Positions 1-8,478 of a stretch of DNA of 64,000 nt are shown here, one piece after another (within the stretch, counting starts at the first letter, position 1; each line of letters begins with the position of its first letter). The notes under the pieces are model-generated. The model saw only the letters and a program-made list of their open reading frames with translations. It did no database searches and was not told the DNA's origin. The stretch is from Nocardioides sp. (GTDB taxonomy: Bacteria; Actinomycetota; Actinomycetes; Propionibacteriales; Nocardioidaceae). The stretch is from the NCBI RefSeq assembly GCF_030019515.1, contig NZ_JASEEQ010000004.1:1-64000 (forward strand), read 5' to 3'. The position numbers and the translations under genes are program-made.

Positions 1-1
1 C

Positions 2-546
2 TGCTGTTGTTCCTCGATGACGGCGGCGACCTCGCGGTCGACGAGGATGCTGTCGATCCTCGTGCTGATCGTGCAGAACACATTCCACGTCCGCGAGGTC
101 GGCACCGCCACGGCGTCGAACAACTACTTCCGCCAGGTCGGCGGCTCGCTGGGGTCCGCTGTCGTCGGCAGCGTCTTCGCCGCCCGACTGACCACGCTGT
201 TGAGCGAGCGACTGCCCCAAGGCGGCACGCCGGCGGCGCCAACTCACTGACGCCGGAATCGGTCAAGCAGTTGCCGGATGCGTTGCGACTGCCGATCATC
301 GAATCCTACAATGATGCGCTGGCGCCGATCTTCCTCTACATCGCCCCGCTGGCCATCGCCGCGGCGATCCTGCTGTGCTTCCTGCGCGTGGTGCCGCTGG
401 CTACCACCATCGAGCGTGACATCCCGGCCGAGTCGCTGGCCGAGGGCCAGCTGTTCGGCGCGCCCGAGTCAGACGAGTCCGAAGAGCTCGGTGCGGTCGA
501 TGAAGGCACGCGGGACGACGCCATAGCCACGACCGAGCACCGGTGA
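2..546 (+). pseudogene. MFS multidrug transporter (DHA2/EmrB type), 3' fragment with frameshift
   Basis: The coding signal is the C-terminal end of a 14-helix drug:proton antiporter. In one frame, to about base 225, it reads VQNTFHVREVGTATASNNYF followed by RQVGGSLGSAVVGSVFAARL, the typical late transmembrane segment of DHA2 pumps. The next expected segment (SYNDALAPIFLYIAPLAIA, then a hydrophilic tail ending at the TGA at 544) lies in the other frame. A frameshift therefore sits near 222-245. Residues before about base 47 do not look like MFS sequence, so a second break or the window edge is possible. It is probably non-functional. It lies inside the integrated element that ends near 2846. 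Confidence 0.7.
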
Positions 547-840
547 ACTGAGAATCGGAACGACGTCGCTGGTGCCCGCTGCGCCCGAGGAAGGAGGGTC
601 TCGATGTCCCGCATCTGTGCCTTGTACCGGGGGCGGGCTCACATGACGACAAAGAGTCTTCGCGCAGAAGTGACTGATAGGCGCCGGTGGACCACCAGCG
701 TCCGAGAGGATTGACGGCAGTTCTGATTTGACGGCTGAACCCGCGACGCGGCGACATCGATCATCGACGGCCAGCTCAGTCGCTGGAGGCGATATCGAAA
801 GCACGGCCGACACCGTATGGGGATCGGCGGATCCAAGCGG
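547..840. other. Gap without recognisable gene
   Basis: I see no open frame with protein-like composition on either strand and no clear promoter or repeat. It separates the broken MFS gene from the IS30 remnant and may hold the outer end of that insertion sequence, but I could not identify its terminal inverted repeat. Confidence 0.4.
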
Positions 841-1467
841 TCAACGCAACAGGAGTGGTCCGATCTGTTCGATCGGCTTCTTGAACGCTAGTCGTTTTCG
901 GGGCCGGTCGTTGAGTTCGGCGGCGACCCAGTCCAGGTCGGCTTCACTGTGCACCGACAGGTCGGTGCCCTTGGGGAAGTACTGCCGCAGCAGCCCATTG
1001 GTGTTTTCGTTGGTGCCGCGCTGCCATGGGGCGTGCGGGTCGCAGAAGAAGATCGCCATGTCGGTGGCCATCCGGACCTGCTTCCAGTCGCGCATCTCGA
1101 CGCCCTGGTCCCAGGTCAGCGATCCGCGCAGCTGTGCAGGCAATGTCTGGATCTTCGCGGCCAGGGCGGGCGCGACCTGCGCGGGTTTGTAGCCCTCGGG
1201 CAGGTGCACCAACATCGTGTAACCCGTGGTGCGTTCGACCAGGGTGCCGATCGCGCTGGCGTTGGCCTTGCCGATGATCAGATCCCCCTCCCAGTGCCCC
1301 GGAACGGCGCGGTCATCGGCCTCGGCAGGGCGCTCGGCGATGTTGATCATGTCCGGCAGGACACGGCTCTTGCGCTGGGTGCCCTGGCGGTTGGGTTGGC
1401 GCAGCCCGCGCCCGGTGCGTAGGCATTTGGCCAGGTCACGGCGCAGCGCACCACGCGACTGCTCCAC
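841..1467 (-). pseudogene. IS30 family transposase, N-terminally truncated
   Basis: About 208 residues of an IS30-type DDE transposase remain. The acidic triad is visible: D in HWEGDLIIG, D in SLTWDQGVEM, and E in GTNENTNGLLRQYFPKGTDL. Family members are usually about 350-400 residues, so the N-terminal helix-turn-helix region that binds the insertion-sequence ends is missing. Homology fades at about 1465, near SRGALRRDL, only some 60 bases from the end of the integrase gene. Deletion or insertion at that junction probably created the truncation. It cannot transpose alone. Confidence 0.8.
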
Positions 1468-1520
1468 TTCGAGCGGGGTGGCGCCAGCGCCAGGGCCGAC
1501 CTCCCAGACTGAAAGCGCCC

Positions 1521-2627
1521 CTACGTCCTATTCTGAATTCTGCTGAGAGCGTCGAGGTTGCGTTGGTCGGTGTCGGGGAGGGCGTGGAGGTACTTCTGGG
1601 TGGTCTGGATCTGGGAATGTCCCATGCGGTCCATCACGGACTTGAGGTCGGCGCCGCCGGCGAGCAGCCAGGAGGCGTGTGCGTGCCGCAGGTCATGGAC
1701 GCGGACTCCGAAGTCGATGCCGGAGGCTTTCACTGCGGGGAGCCAGATGCGGGTGCGGAAGGTGTTGCGGGAGATCGGGGTACCGACCTTGGTGGCGAAC
1801 AGAAGGTCGTCGTGGCCGATGACGTTGGTCGCGATGTGTTCGGCGACGGCGTCGAGCCAGGCCTGGCGGATACCGACGGTGCGGGACTCGTTGTCCTTCG
1901 GGTAGGGCTTGGCGACATAGCGCTCGCCGGTGGGGGAGTGGGCCTTGGAGACCTCCACGATCGTCTCCTCGATGGTGATCGATCGGCGGAGGAAGTCGAT
2001 GTGTCGGGGCTTGAGTGCGATGAGCTCGCCCCAGCGCAGCCCGGTCTCGATCAGGGTCTCGACCATCAACTGATACTGCGCGGGCATGGCCGCGAGGAGT
2101 CGCTCGTATTCGTTAGGGGTGAGGGTGCGGGCCTTGCGAGCGATGACCTTGGGAAGCTCGGTGTGGTCGCACGGGTTGTAGACCAGCACCCGGTCCTTCA
2201 CAGCGCGGACGAAGATCGAGGACAGGAGCACGTGGTACTTGTGGACCGATCGAGGGGAGAGCCCGTCCTTGTGAGCCTGGGTGGCCCAGTCCTGGACCAG
2301 GGAGGGGGAGATCCGGTTCATCTGACGGGCACCGAAGAAGGGGTAGAAGTGCTTGTTGAGGTAATTCATGTATCCGGCGCGGGTGGAGGCCTCGATCTGC
2401 TTGTTGGGCAGCCACTCGGTCTCGACATAGGCGCGGAAGGTGATCTCGCCGAGTGTGCCGTCGTGCCAGGCGCCGGCCAAGACCTTCTGCTCCTCGCGCT
2501 GCGCGGCACGTTGGGCCTCGCGCCGGGTGCTGAACGAGCCGGCCGAGCGGGTGCGCCCGTCGGGGTCGCGGTAGGCACCGGTGTACCGGGTGCCGCGCTT
2601 CCCGTGCCGTGTCATGACCCATGCCAT
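1521..2627 (-). CDS. Tyrosine site-specific integrase
   Basis: This is a 368-residue phage/ICE-type tyrosine recombinase. The first 60 residues form a basic arm-type domain (GAYRDPDGRTRSAGSF), about 60-165 a SAM-like core-binding domain (YVETEWLP to SSIFVRAVKDR), and 170-368 the catalytic domain. Catalytic residues are visible: R198 in TGLRWGEL, H311 and R314 in HDLRHAHAS, H337 in MGHS, and the nucleophile Y346 in TTQKYLH. It appears intact. It starts 176 bases from a tRNA-fMet 3' fragment and reads away from it, so it probably integrated the element lying to its left. Confidence 0.93.
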   Translation of the reverse strand: MAWVMTRHGKRGTRYTGAYRDPDGRTRSAGSFSTRREAQRAAQREEQKVLAGAWHDGTLGEITFRAYVETEWLPNKQIEASTRAGYMNYLNKHFYPFFGARQMNRISPSLVQDWATQAHKDGLSPRSVHKYHVLLSSIFVRAVKDRVLVYNPCDHTELPKVIARKARTLTPNEYERLLAAMPAQYQLMVETLIETGLRWGELIALKPRHIDFLRRSITIEETIVEVSKAHSPTGERYVAKPYPKDNESRTVGIRQAWLDAVAEHIATNVIGHDDLLFATKVGTPISRNTFRTRIWLPAVKASGIDFGVRVHDLRHAHASWLLAGGADLKSVMDRMGHSQIQTTQKYLHALPDTDQRNLDALSRIQNRT

Positions 2628-2802
2628 GTGGAACCTCCCCGAAACGAACCTGGAAACCTGCCCGTACGCCAGTTGTACGCAGCACGTGCATCAACGATCC
2701 TGGACAATGCTGGACGTCAATGGAGCCAAAAACGGCGTCTGACCTGCGAGTTTACCGCACCACCACGCTCACGTCGACGAACAGATCAGCGTCGCAGCGT
2801 GA

Positions 2803-2846
2803 CTCATAACCCAGAGGTCGCAGGTTCAAATCCTGCCCCCGCTACA
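2803..2846 (+). other. Attachment-site remnant: 3' half of initiator tRNA-fMet
   Basis: From the anticodon loop (CTCATAA) through CCCAGAGGTCGCAGG, the T-loop TTCAAAT and the acceptor end CCCCCGCTAC, the sequence matches the 3' half of an actinobacterial initiator tRNA gene. The upstream bases do not form the 5' half of a tRNA. Integrases that target tRNA 3' ends leave exactly this kind of duplicated fragment at the distal att site. The tRNA orientation places the complete gene to the left of the window and the inserted element between that gene and this fragment. Confidence 0.8.
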
Positions 2847-2865
2847 AAGTGAAACCGCAGGTCAA

Positions 2866-2897
2866 AGCCGGGTTCGTGGGTAACTACGGGCCCGGCT
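2866..2897 (+). terminator. Hairpin after the tRNA fragment
   Basis: AGCCGGG at 2866-2872 pairs with CCCGGCT at 2891-2897 across an 18-base loop and is followed by CTTGCGTT. A terminator about 20 bases after a tRNA 3' end is expected for the original tRNA gene. This supports 2847 as the start of undisturbed chromosomal DNA. Confidence 0.45.
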
Positions 2898-3279
2898 CTT
2901 GCGTTCCCTGTCAGCACCACGTCTGCTGACATCGCCTTCAGACACGCGCGGAGCAGGCTCCAATGCGAAGAGCGGCGAAGGGTTGCGGAAGTCTGCGGAA
3001 GGGCAAACCGGACGACCTCTTGGCCACTGACCCAGAGGTCGAAGGGTCCGCTTGCACGATTCGGTGACGAGCGATCGAGACGACGCCACAGCAGTAGGTA
3101 TTGGAGTCGCGCTCAATTCCGCAGTTCATGCTGCTCCGGGCAGCTCGGGAGACCCGTCGCGCCGGTGATCACGCTGAGTGGCGGGACTCGTTCGCCGAGA
3201 AGTCCCCAAGCCTTCGGCTTCCGAGCACCGAGTGCGTCCAAGTGGGGGAACACGGTTGGTGGTGCAGGGGGAGGGGGGC
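2898..3279. other. Stretch without recognisable gene
   Basis: No frame on either strand shows convincing protein composition. The only feature noted is ACCCAGAGGTCG near 3028, a 12-base match to the tRNA-fMet fragment whose flanks do not extend the match. The region is probably the decayed flank of the integration site. Confidence 0.4.
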
Positions 3280-3862
3280 TATCGGCATCCGCTCGCTGCG
3301 ATCGGGCGCAGCATCTTGTCGTCGACGATCCGGCGGTACAGGGAGTAGTTCCTCAGGGTCACCACGGCGCGGATTCGGAGCGTCCCGGGGCAGGTCAGGC
3401 GGTCCCAGGGGATGACCACCCAGACGCGATCTTGGGCGGCGTTCTTCTCGGCCTTGAAGTTGACGGCGTCTGAGGTGTCGGGCACCGAGCCGTCGGTCTC
3501 CCAGTAGACGCGGGGCTGTCCGGTGTCGCGCGGCTGACTTCGACGATGGCGCGCAGGGCTCCTGACCAGAAGATGCTGGGGCCATGGGTCTCGACCCACG
3601 AGTCGGTGCCTGCCCCGGGTTCGACGCCGTGCACCGTCCAGGTGATCCGGGCCCCCGCGGTGGTCGAGGCGTAGTGGACGCGGCGCAGGTCCCAGGTCGG
3701 CCACCTGGTGTCGTCGCATCCCGTGCCTGAGGGGGTGGTGCAGTATCGGACGGCGTCTTCGCGGGCGTCCCGGACGGTTCGTTGGGTGGGCACCGCCGCG
3801 GCGGGTGCGTTCCCGAGCAGGATGAGAACCGGAACCGGGTGGATTGCTACGTCGAGTGTTGT
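3280..3862 (-). pseudogene. Decayed secreted protein gene with frameshift
   Basis: Two frames together give one plausible protein. The upstream frame reads a hydrophobic, signal-like VLILLGNAPAAAVPTQRT, then DDTRWPTWDLRRVHYASTTA and ITWTVHGVEPG up to LRAIVEVSRA. The downstream frame continues with GQPRVYWETDGSVPDTSDAV and RVWVVIPWDRLTCPGTLRIR to the stop at 3279-3281. The frameshift falls near 3530. No ATG or well-placed GTG precedes the signal-like segment, so the 5' end may also be lost. I do not recognise the family; the shape suggests a small exported protein. Alternatively only one of the two frames is real. Confidence 0.4.
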
Positions 3863-4053
3863 TCACGGCAATGGGAGAATCGGCCGCTGGTGGCCCGCGA
3901 GGATGACCCAGCCAACAGCCACTCTCCGACGCCCTTCCGTGGTGCAGAGCAGCCCTCAGGTCCAGGACGCGCGGTGTGCAGACGATCTTGATCGTTGACA
4001 AGAGAACCGACTCGCGCCATGTCCCGGCGGCGGCGGATGAGAGGTGTTCCGGG

Positions 4054-4566
4054 TCAGCTGGGCTCGTCGCAAGAGGCCGGCGCCTCGGCGAGAGTCGCTG
4101 CGGTGATGGCGCGGGCGGCATCCCCGAGGCCCGTGAGTTGCTCGGGAGTGAGCACGTCGATGACGAGGTGGCGGGCCTGCCATACGTGGCCGGGGGCGAT
4201 CTCCTCGAGTTTCGCCCGCCCAGCGTCGGTCAGGCGCGCCTCGGTACGACGGCCGCCGCGGTCGGTGTCTGTACGTCGGACTACCCACCCGGCGCGCTCC
4301 AGGCGGGTGATCGCGTGGGAGAGCCGCGACAACGATCCCCGGGCAACGACTGCCAGGTCGCTGAGAACGAGCGTGCGGTCAGGTGCCTCGGAGAGTGCGG
4401 CCAGCACGTGGTACTCGAACAGGTTGACGCCCGCGTCACGCCTGAGTTGCCCGTCCATCGCCGCTGGCAGCGTCATCAGGAGCGCCATCAGCGATTGCCA
4501 CTCGCGGAGCTGCTCGGCCGAGAGCCAGGGGACGTCCTGTTCGGCCTCCGCGGTCTCCGCGGCCAT
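4054..4566 (-). CDS. MarR family transcriptional regulator
   Basis: A 170-residue winged-helix regulator. The core LFEYHVLAALSEAPDRTLVL, the recognition helix SLSRLSHAITRLERAGWVVR and the wing RTDTDRGGRRTEARLTDAGR are typical of MarR repressors that release DNA on binding phenolic or oxidising compounds. I chose the ATG at 4566 (MAAETAEAEQ). An upstream ATG at 4638 would place operator sequence inside the gene and add 24 atypical residues. It is divergent from an azoreductase, and the gap carries two copies of a 14-bp palindrome, so autoregulation and control of the azoreductase are likely. Confidence 0.88.
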   Translation of the reverse strand: MAAETAEAEQDVPWLSAEQLREWQSLMALLMTLPAAMDGQLRRDAGVNLFEYHVLAALSEAPDRTLVLSDLAVVARGSLSRLSHAITRLERAGWVVRRTDTDRGGRRTEARLTDAGRAKLEEIAPGHVWQARHLVIDVLTPEQLTGLGDAARAITAATLAEAPASCDEPS

Positions 4567-4607
4567 CCCGGGTGTGTCGGCGCCCACGGGATCGATGGTA
4601 CTAGCGA

Positions 4608-4621
4608 CTTGAACATTCAAG
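4608..4621. promoter_or_regulatory. Putative MarR operator 1
   Basis: CTTGAACATTCAAG is a 14-bp inverted repeat, perfect except for its two central bases. It lies between the marR start and the azoreductase start and is repeated 35 bases downstream. It is close to the marR start chosen here, a position suited to self-repression. Confidence 0.6.
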
Positions 4622-4642
4622 TTCCGAGCCACTATCATCCGA

Positions 4643-4656
4643 CTTGAACGTTCAAG
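4643..4656. promoter_or_regulatory. Putative MarR operator 2
   Basis: CTTGAACGTTCAAG is a perfect 14-bp palindrome ending 26 bases before the azoreductase ATG. It shares its CTTGAA/TTCAAG arms with operator 1. The centre-to-centre distance of 35 bp is about 3.3 helical turns. Confidence 0.65.
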
Positions 4657-4682
4657 CTCCGGTTCTGTCCGAGGAGAACTCC

Positions 4683-5345
4683 ATGACCTTGCTCCGCGTC
4701 GACGCCTCGATCCAAGGCGACCGCTCCGCCAGCAGCGCGCTGGCCGACCTCGTCCTCGACGACTTCGTCGCAGCCCGTCCCGAGGTCCCCGTGGTACGAC
4801 GCCACCTCGGGCAGGACCCGCTGCCCGCGCACGCGTGGCAGGCGGCGGTCACGGGCGGGTTCATCCCAGAAAGCGACCGGACCGAGACGCAGCACGAGGC
4901 GCTCGAGCTCGCGGGACGCCTGGCCGACGAGCTGCGGTCCGCGAAGAGCGCCCTGTTCGCGTTGCCGCTGTACAACTTCGGCGTGTCTCAGCACGTGAAG
5001 ACATGGATCGACCTCAGCCTCGCCGGTGCGGCACCGGGTACCCGGCTGCTGGAGGGCAAGCCCGTCGTCCTCGTTACCACCCGAGGCGGTGCCTACGGTC
5101 CGGGCACCCCCCGCGAAGGGTGGGACCATAGCACCGACTACCTGCGCCGGATCCTCGTCGACATCTGGGGCGCCGACCTCACCGTCGTGGAGCGCGAGTT
5201 CACCCTCGTCGGGGTCAACCCCGCGCTCGACGAGTTCACCGAGACGGCTGCACTGATGCGCAAGAATGCCGAGGAGGCTGCGGCTCAGGCAGGCGCAGCG
5301 CTCGCCGATCGACACGCCGCACTACTTCACCCGGAACGCGGATGA
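4683..5345 (+). CDS. FMN-dependent NADH-azoreductase (AzoR family)
   Basis: A 220-residue flavodoxin-fold protein that should reduce azo compounds and quinones with NAD(P)H and bound FMN in the cytosol. The start MTLLRVDASIQGDRSASSAL is the phosphate-binding loop of the AzoR family. ALPLYNFGVSQHVKTWID and VLVTTRGGAYGPG match the FMN-binding loops. The ATG at 4683 has GAGGAG 7 bases upstream and lies just outside the palindromic operator. Divergent MarR control of quinone or azo reductases is a common detoxification arrangement; the natural inducer cannot be read from the sequence. Confidence 0.88.
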   Translation: MTLLRVDASIQGDRSASSALADLVLDDFVAARPEVPVVRRHLGQDPLPAHAWQAAVTGGFIPESDRTETQHEALELAGRLADELRSAKSALFALPLYNFGVSQHVKTWIDLSLAGAAPGTRLLEGKPVVLVTTRGGAYGPGTPREGWDHSTDYLRRILVDIWGADLTVVEREFTLVGVNPALDEFTETAALMRKNAEEAAAQAGAALADRHAALLHPERG

Positions 5346-5496
5346 TCACGCGCTCATCGGCACCCGGGCGTGGACCGCAGCAACTCAGAAGGGCGCGGTC
5401 GTCCGGCGTTGCAGCCTCAGGCGGACGATGTCTCGCATATCCAGTCCTCTAAGTCCCTGGCCAGTTGCTGCAGGACACCGCTCCAGGTCCTGAGAC

Positions 5497-5517
5497 CACT
5501 GTCGGCCACCCACAGTG
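5497..5517. promoter_or_regulatory. Inverted repeat upstream of doxX-like gene
   Basis: CACTGT (5497-5502) and ACAGTG (5512-5517) form perfect 6-bp arms around a 9-bp spacer, 37 bases before the DoxX start. This could be an operator, but the arms are short and there is no second copy. Confidence 0.25.
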
Positions 5518-5553
5518 TCGTCATTCAACCTCCTCGATAGGAGCCCTCGCCCC

Positions 5554-5907
5554 ATGTACATCGTCACCATCGTCATCTCGATCCTTCTCGGCCTCGCCTT
5601 CCTGTTGGCCGGCATGGCCAAAGTGCGCCGGCAGGAGCCGCTCACCGGAACTCTTGAAGGTCTTGGGGTCGGCCCGTCGCTGCAGCGCACCGTCGGGGTG
5701 CTCGAGGTGCTAGGCGGCTTCGGTGTTGCGCTTGGCCTGCTGGTGCAGCCGCTCGGAATCGCCGCCGCCGTCGGGCTGGTTCTCATGATGATCGGCGCGC
5801 TCATCTTCCACGCCAAGGTGCACGACTCCGCCAAGAACTCCATCGGCGCGTTCCTGCTGCTTGCCCTCGCCGGCGTCGTCACAGCGCTCCAGGTCGCCAC
5901 TGTTTGA
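5554..5907 (+). CDS. DoxX family membrane protein
   Basis: A 117-residue protein with four predicted transmembrane helices: IVISILLGLAFLLAGMAKV, VLEVLGGFGVALGLLV, GIAAAVGLVLMMIGALIFHA and a C-terminal IGAFLLLALAGVVTALQ. The AGMAKV signature after helix 1 and the size fit the DoxX group, poorly defined membrane proteins often linked to quinone redox or sulfur stress. The ATG at 5554 follows a GAG-rich ribosome site at 5541. Its position after the azoreductase suggests a common quinone/redox theme, but a 200-base gap argues against one operon. Confidence 0.85.
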   Translation: MYIVTIVISILLGLAFLLAGMAKVRRQEPLTGTLEGLGVGPSLQRTVGVLEVLGGFGVALGLLVQPLGIAAAVGLVLMMIGALIFHAKVHDSAKNSIGAFLLLALAGVVTALQVATV

Positions 5908-6010
5908 GTGAGAGCAGGACACGACGACGGTGGTGTGGCAGATCCAGACCCGGATATCGCCGCGAGGATCTTCGGGGCGGTAGTGAAGCGCCCCAGGTTT
6001 CCTGCCGCCG

Positions 6011-6334
6011 CTATACGGGTTGCGGCTCTCGGTTGAGAGCGTCGTAGTAGGCGGACTCGTGCTCGACCGGGGTGATCATCCCGAGCGTGCCGTGGAGCCT
6101 GCGGTTGTTGTACCAGTCGACCCAGCCCGCTGTCGCGTACTCGACGTCGGCGAGGGTCCTGTATCGCCCGGCGTGGAAGACCGTGGTGCGGATGCACTCG
6201 GTCTTGTAGAGCCCGTTGATGGTCTCCATCAGCGCGTTGTCGTAGGCGTCCCCGACCGACCCGATCGAGGGCGCTATGCCCTCGATCTCGAGGTGCTCGG
6301 TGAATCGGATCGAGGTGTACTGACCGGATTCAAC
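6011..6334 (-). pseudogene. IS3 family transposase OrfB, C-terminal fragment
   Basis: About 105 residues of an IS3-type integrase domain survive: GQYTSIRFTEHLEIEGIAPS, GSVGDAYDNALMETINGLYK (with the catalytic E) and the end motif WVDWYNNRRLHGTLGMITPV. The preceding HSD..GS segment is lost and homology stops abruptly near 6335, so this is a dead remnant. OrfA and the N-terminal half of OrfB are absent. Confidence 0.8.
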
Positions 6335-6884
6335 CAGTGGAAGCAACATCGCGGGCGGCCAGCACCCTGGTGGAGGGGTCGTGGTCACTGGGCCCACGGC
6401 GGTTTGATCGTGGTGCCGTCGTCGGTGGTGGCAGTGAGTCCCGCGGAGGTGGTGACCCACAGGTGCGCGGCGCTCGATGCCGCCCTGACCTGGTGTCTGG
6501 CGCGAACCGTTCTTGAGCTGATGTCCGCGAGAGTCGGCGAGCGCGAGCGCGAGGGCGGCGTGGGACACATCCGGCCCGCTGGCGCCCCGACGCCATTCAT
6601 TGAGCGAAGGGATGCGACTGCTGCCGGCGGCCACCGGTAGGTATCCATCAAAGGTCGGATTCCCCGATCGGTCGTCTCGGCGATGTGGACAGCAGGCCTT
6701 CCCTGGTGGTCTTGAGGCATGGCAGATGCACGAACCGGCAATCGGATCCCAGACCTCCTCGTCTCCGGCTCCGGCTCCGGCGCCGCACGACGGTCGGCGG
6801 CCCACAGGGCATCGCTGCGCTGCGGGACACCGCCTCCTCGGCCGGCCTCAAGCGGGTGCGCCGGGAGTGCGCCCGGCACCGATG
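6335..6884. other. Stretch without recognisable gene
   Basis: Long open frames exist here only because GC-rich DNA has few stops. Their translations are rich in Arg, Pro and Ala with no domain I recognise. The region may be rearranged DNA beside the IS3 remnant. Confidence 0.35.
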
Positions 6885-7112
6885 TCAACCGACGGACACA
6901 CCGCGTGCCAGCGTGAGCACGTCCTCGGTCGTCAGGGGCTGACCACCGATGGCCCAGTCGCCGCTGTCGACCTCCTCGACGACGCACCACGTGACGGAGC
7001 GCATGTTCTCGCCCTCGATGCCGACCATCGTGTCGGTCAGCTTCCGCACGATGTCCTGCTTCTGTTCCGGCGTGAACACGCCTTCGATGACCTTGACGTT
7101 GATGAACGGCAT
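6885..7112 (-). CDS. 4-oxalocrotonate tautomerase family protein
   Basis: A 75-residue tautomerase-superfamily protein. After removal of the initiator Met, the N-terminal Pro of MPFINVKVIEGVF is the usual catalytic base. FTPEQKQDIVRKLTDTMVGI is the helix typical of the family, and NMRSVTWCVVEEV the second strand. The ATG at 7112 has GGGAGA 6 bases upstream. The cellular substrate is unknown; relatives act in aromatic catabolism as small hexamers. It lies alone between an IS remnant and a convergently irrelevant hydrolase gene. Confidence 0.82.
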   Translation of the reverse strand: MPFINVKVIEGVFTPEQKQDIVRKLTDTMVGIEGENMRSVTWCVVEEVDSGDWAIGGQPLTTEDVLTLARGVSVG

Positions 7113-7271
7113 GTCGCTCTCCCTTGTGTGTGGACTCGCTCCGAGTGGAAGCGTCTCCACGCTAGGGACGCCGGCCGAGGACCCGCATCCGTGCTACCCG
7201 ACAGGAAATGGCCGCCGGCACCCGCGTCGGTGTCGGGTGCTACGTAGTACCCGGCGAGAGCGGAGCGACCT

Positions 7272-8381
7272 TCACGATCCTGGGCGATCCCGGTCCAGCT
7301 CGGACAACCTGGCGGCTGCGGCCGCCCGGGCCGACTTGCCGGTGAGTCCGAGCCTCGAGTAGACGTTCGAGAGGTGGCGCTCGACGGTGCGCGTGCTCAA
7401 CGACAGGCGCGAGGCGATCTCCTCGTTGCTGCAGCCGCCGGCGACGAGCCGCAGCACCTCCACCTCCCTGCTCGTCAACGCCGCGTCGGCACGGCTCGGC
7501 CGCGCACCACCGACGAAGGCATCCACCTCGGCCAGGAATCCGGGCCATGCCGGCTCGTCGGCCAGCAGGATGTGGTTCTGGCTGTGCAACGGGACGAACT
7601 GCGCGTGGGGAATGAGTCCCGCCAGTCGGCGACCCTGCTCGAAGGGGACGGCACGGTCGCCGTCCGCGTGCAGGACCAGGGTGCGTGCCGAGACTGCCCT
7701 GGCCGCGGAGGTCACATCGAGCACGGCACGCGCGCGGCTGCTGGCGAGCGCCGACTCGGCCGACATCGACCGGCGCTGGAGCTCGTCGAACCAACGCATC
7801 TGGGCCTCCGAGGCGCCCGGGATGAAGGAGGACGTGAACACCCGACGGAAGACGGCGTCCGCACGCCCCCAGCCGACCTTGATCATCCGCGAACGGAGAT
7901 CCGCCTCCTCGACCTCCTCCGCTGTGGCGCCCCTGGCCAAGGCTCCCTGCCCGTACGCTCCCCAGAGCACCAGGCTGGTGACCCGCTCCGGGTGCGCATG
8001 TGCGTACTCCACGGCGACCGCCCCACCCTGGGACATGCCCAGCAGGGTGAAGCTGCTCAGCCGCGCAGCATCGACCACGGCGTCGAGGTCTGCGGACCAG
8101 GCGTCGAGCGAGTACTCGCTCGGAGCACGATCGGACAGGCCGCTGCCGCGGTCGTCGTACCGGACGACGGTGAATCGCTGGCCGAGGTCCTCCAGCCAGT
8201 GCCTCCACACAGGACTCGACCAGTCGAAGTCGAGGTGGGTGAGCCACGTCCCCGCACGCACCAGCGGCGGACCACTCCCATGCCGCGACCACGCGATCCG
8301 GGTGCCGTCCGCGGAGGTCGCAAAGGAGACCGGGGTCCTCACCACGCGAGTGTACGAGCGCGCACGTGATCCACGAGACAT
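7272..8381 (-). CDS. Alpha/beta hydrolase fused to LuxR-type helix-turn-helix
   Basis: A 369-residue protein in two parts. Residues 10-285 form an alpha/beta hydrolase: the nucleophile elbow GMSQGG, the acid in LHADGDRAVP and the histidine near HSQNHILL. Residues from about 300 carry a LuxR/GerE DNA-binding domain (LTSREVEVLRLVAGGCSNEE, then STRTVERHLSNVYSRLGL). The fusion suggests a regulator that senses, or hydrolyses, a small ester or lactone. I chose the ATG at 8381; a GTG at 8345 is also possible. It is divergent from the NO-reductase-like genes, which it might control. It has no receiver domain. Confidence 0.85.
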   Translation of the reverse strand: MSRGSRARSYTRVVRTPVSFATSADGTRIAWSRHGSGPPLVRAGTWLTHLDFDWSSPVWRHWLEDLGQRFTVVRYDDRGSGLSDRAPSEYSLDAWSADLDAVVDAARLSSFTLLGMSQGGAVAVEYAHAHPERVTSLVLWGAYGQGALARGATAEEVEEADLRSRMIKVGWGRADAVFRRVFTSSFIPGASEAQMRWFDELQRRSMSAESALASSRARAVLDVTSAARAVSARTLVLHADGDRAVPFEQGRRLAGLIPHAQFVPLHSQNHILLADEPAWPGFLAEVDAFVGGARPSRADAALTSREVEVLRLVAGGCSNEEIASRLSLSTRTVERHLSNVYSRLGLTGKSARAAAAARLSELDRDRPGS

Positions 8382-8478
8382 GCGCCCCGGGCACAAATGC
8401 CCTTCTGGCGCCTCTGGCCGGGCTCCTACGTTGGCCCTGCGGCGTGCCCCATCCGAGGGCCCCGCGGAGGCAGATCTG

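Noticed and set aside
3027..3041. ACCCAGAGGTCG matching part of the tRNA-fMet fragment, a possible second att site
   Set aside because: The match is only 12 bases, its flanks do not continue the tRNA sequence, and no integrase or element boundary is near.
6385..6990. 200-residue minus-strand frame beside the IS3 remnant
   Set aside because: Composition is Arg/Pro-rich with no recognisable domain, and it overlaps the well-supported tautomerase gene; it is probably a GC-driven open frame.
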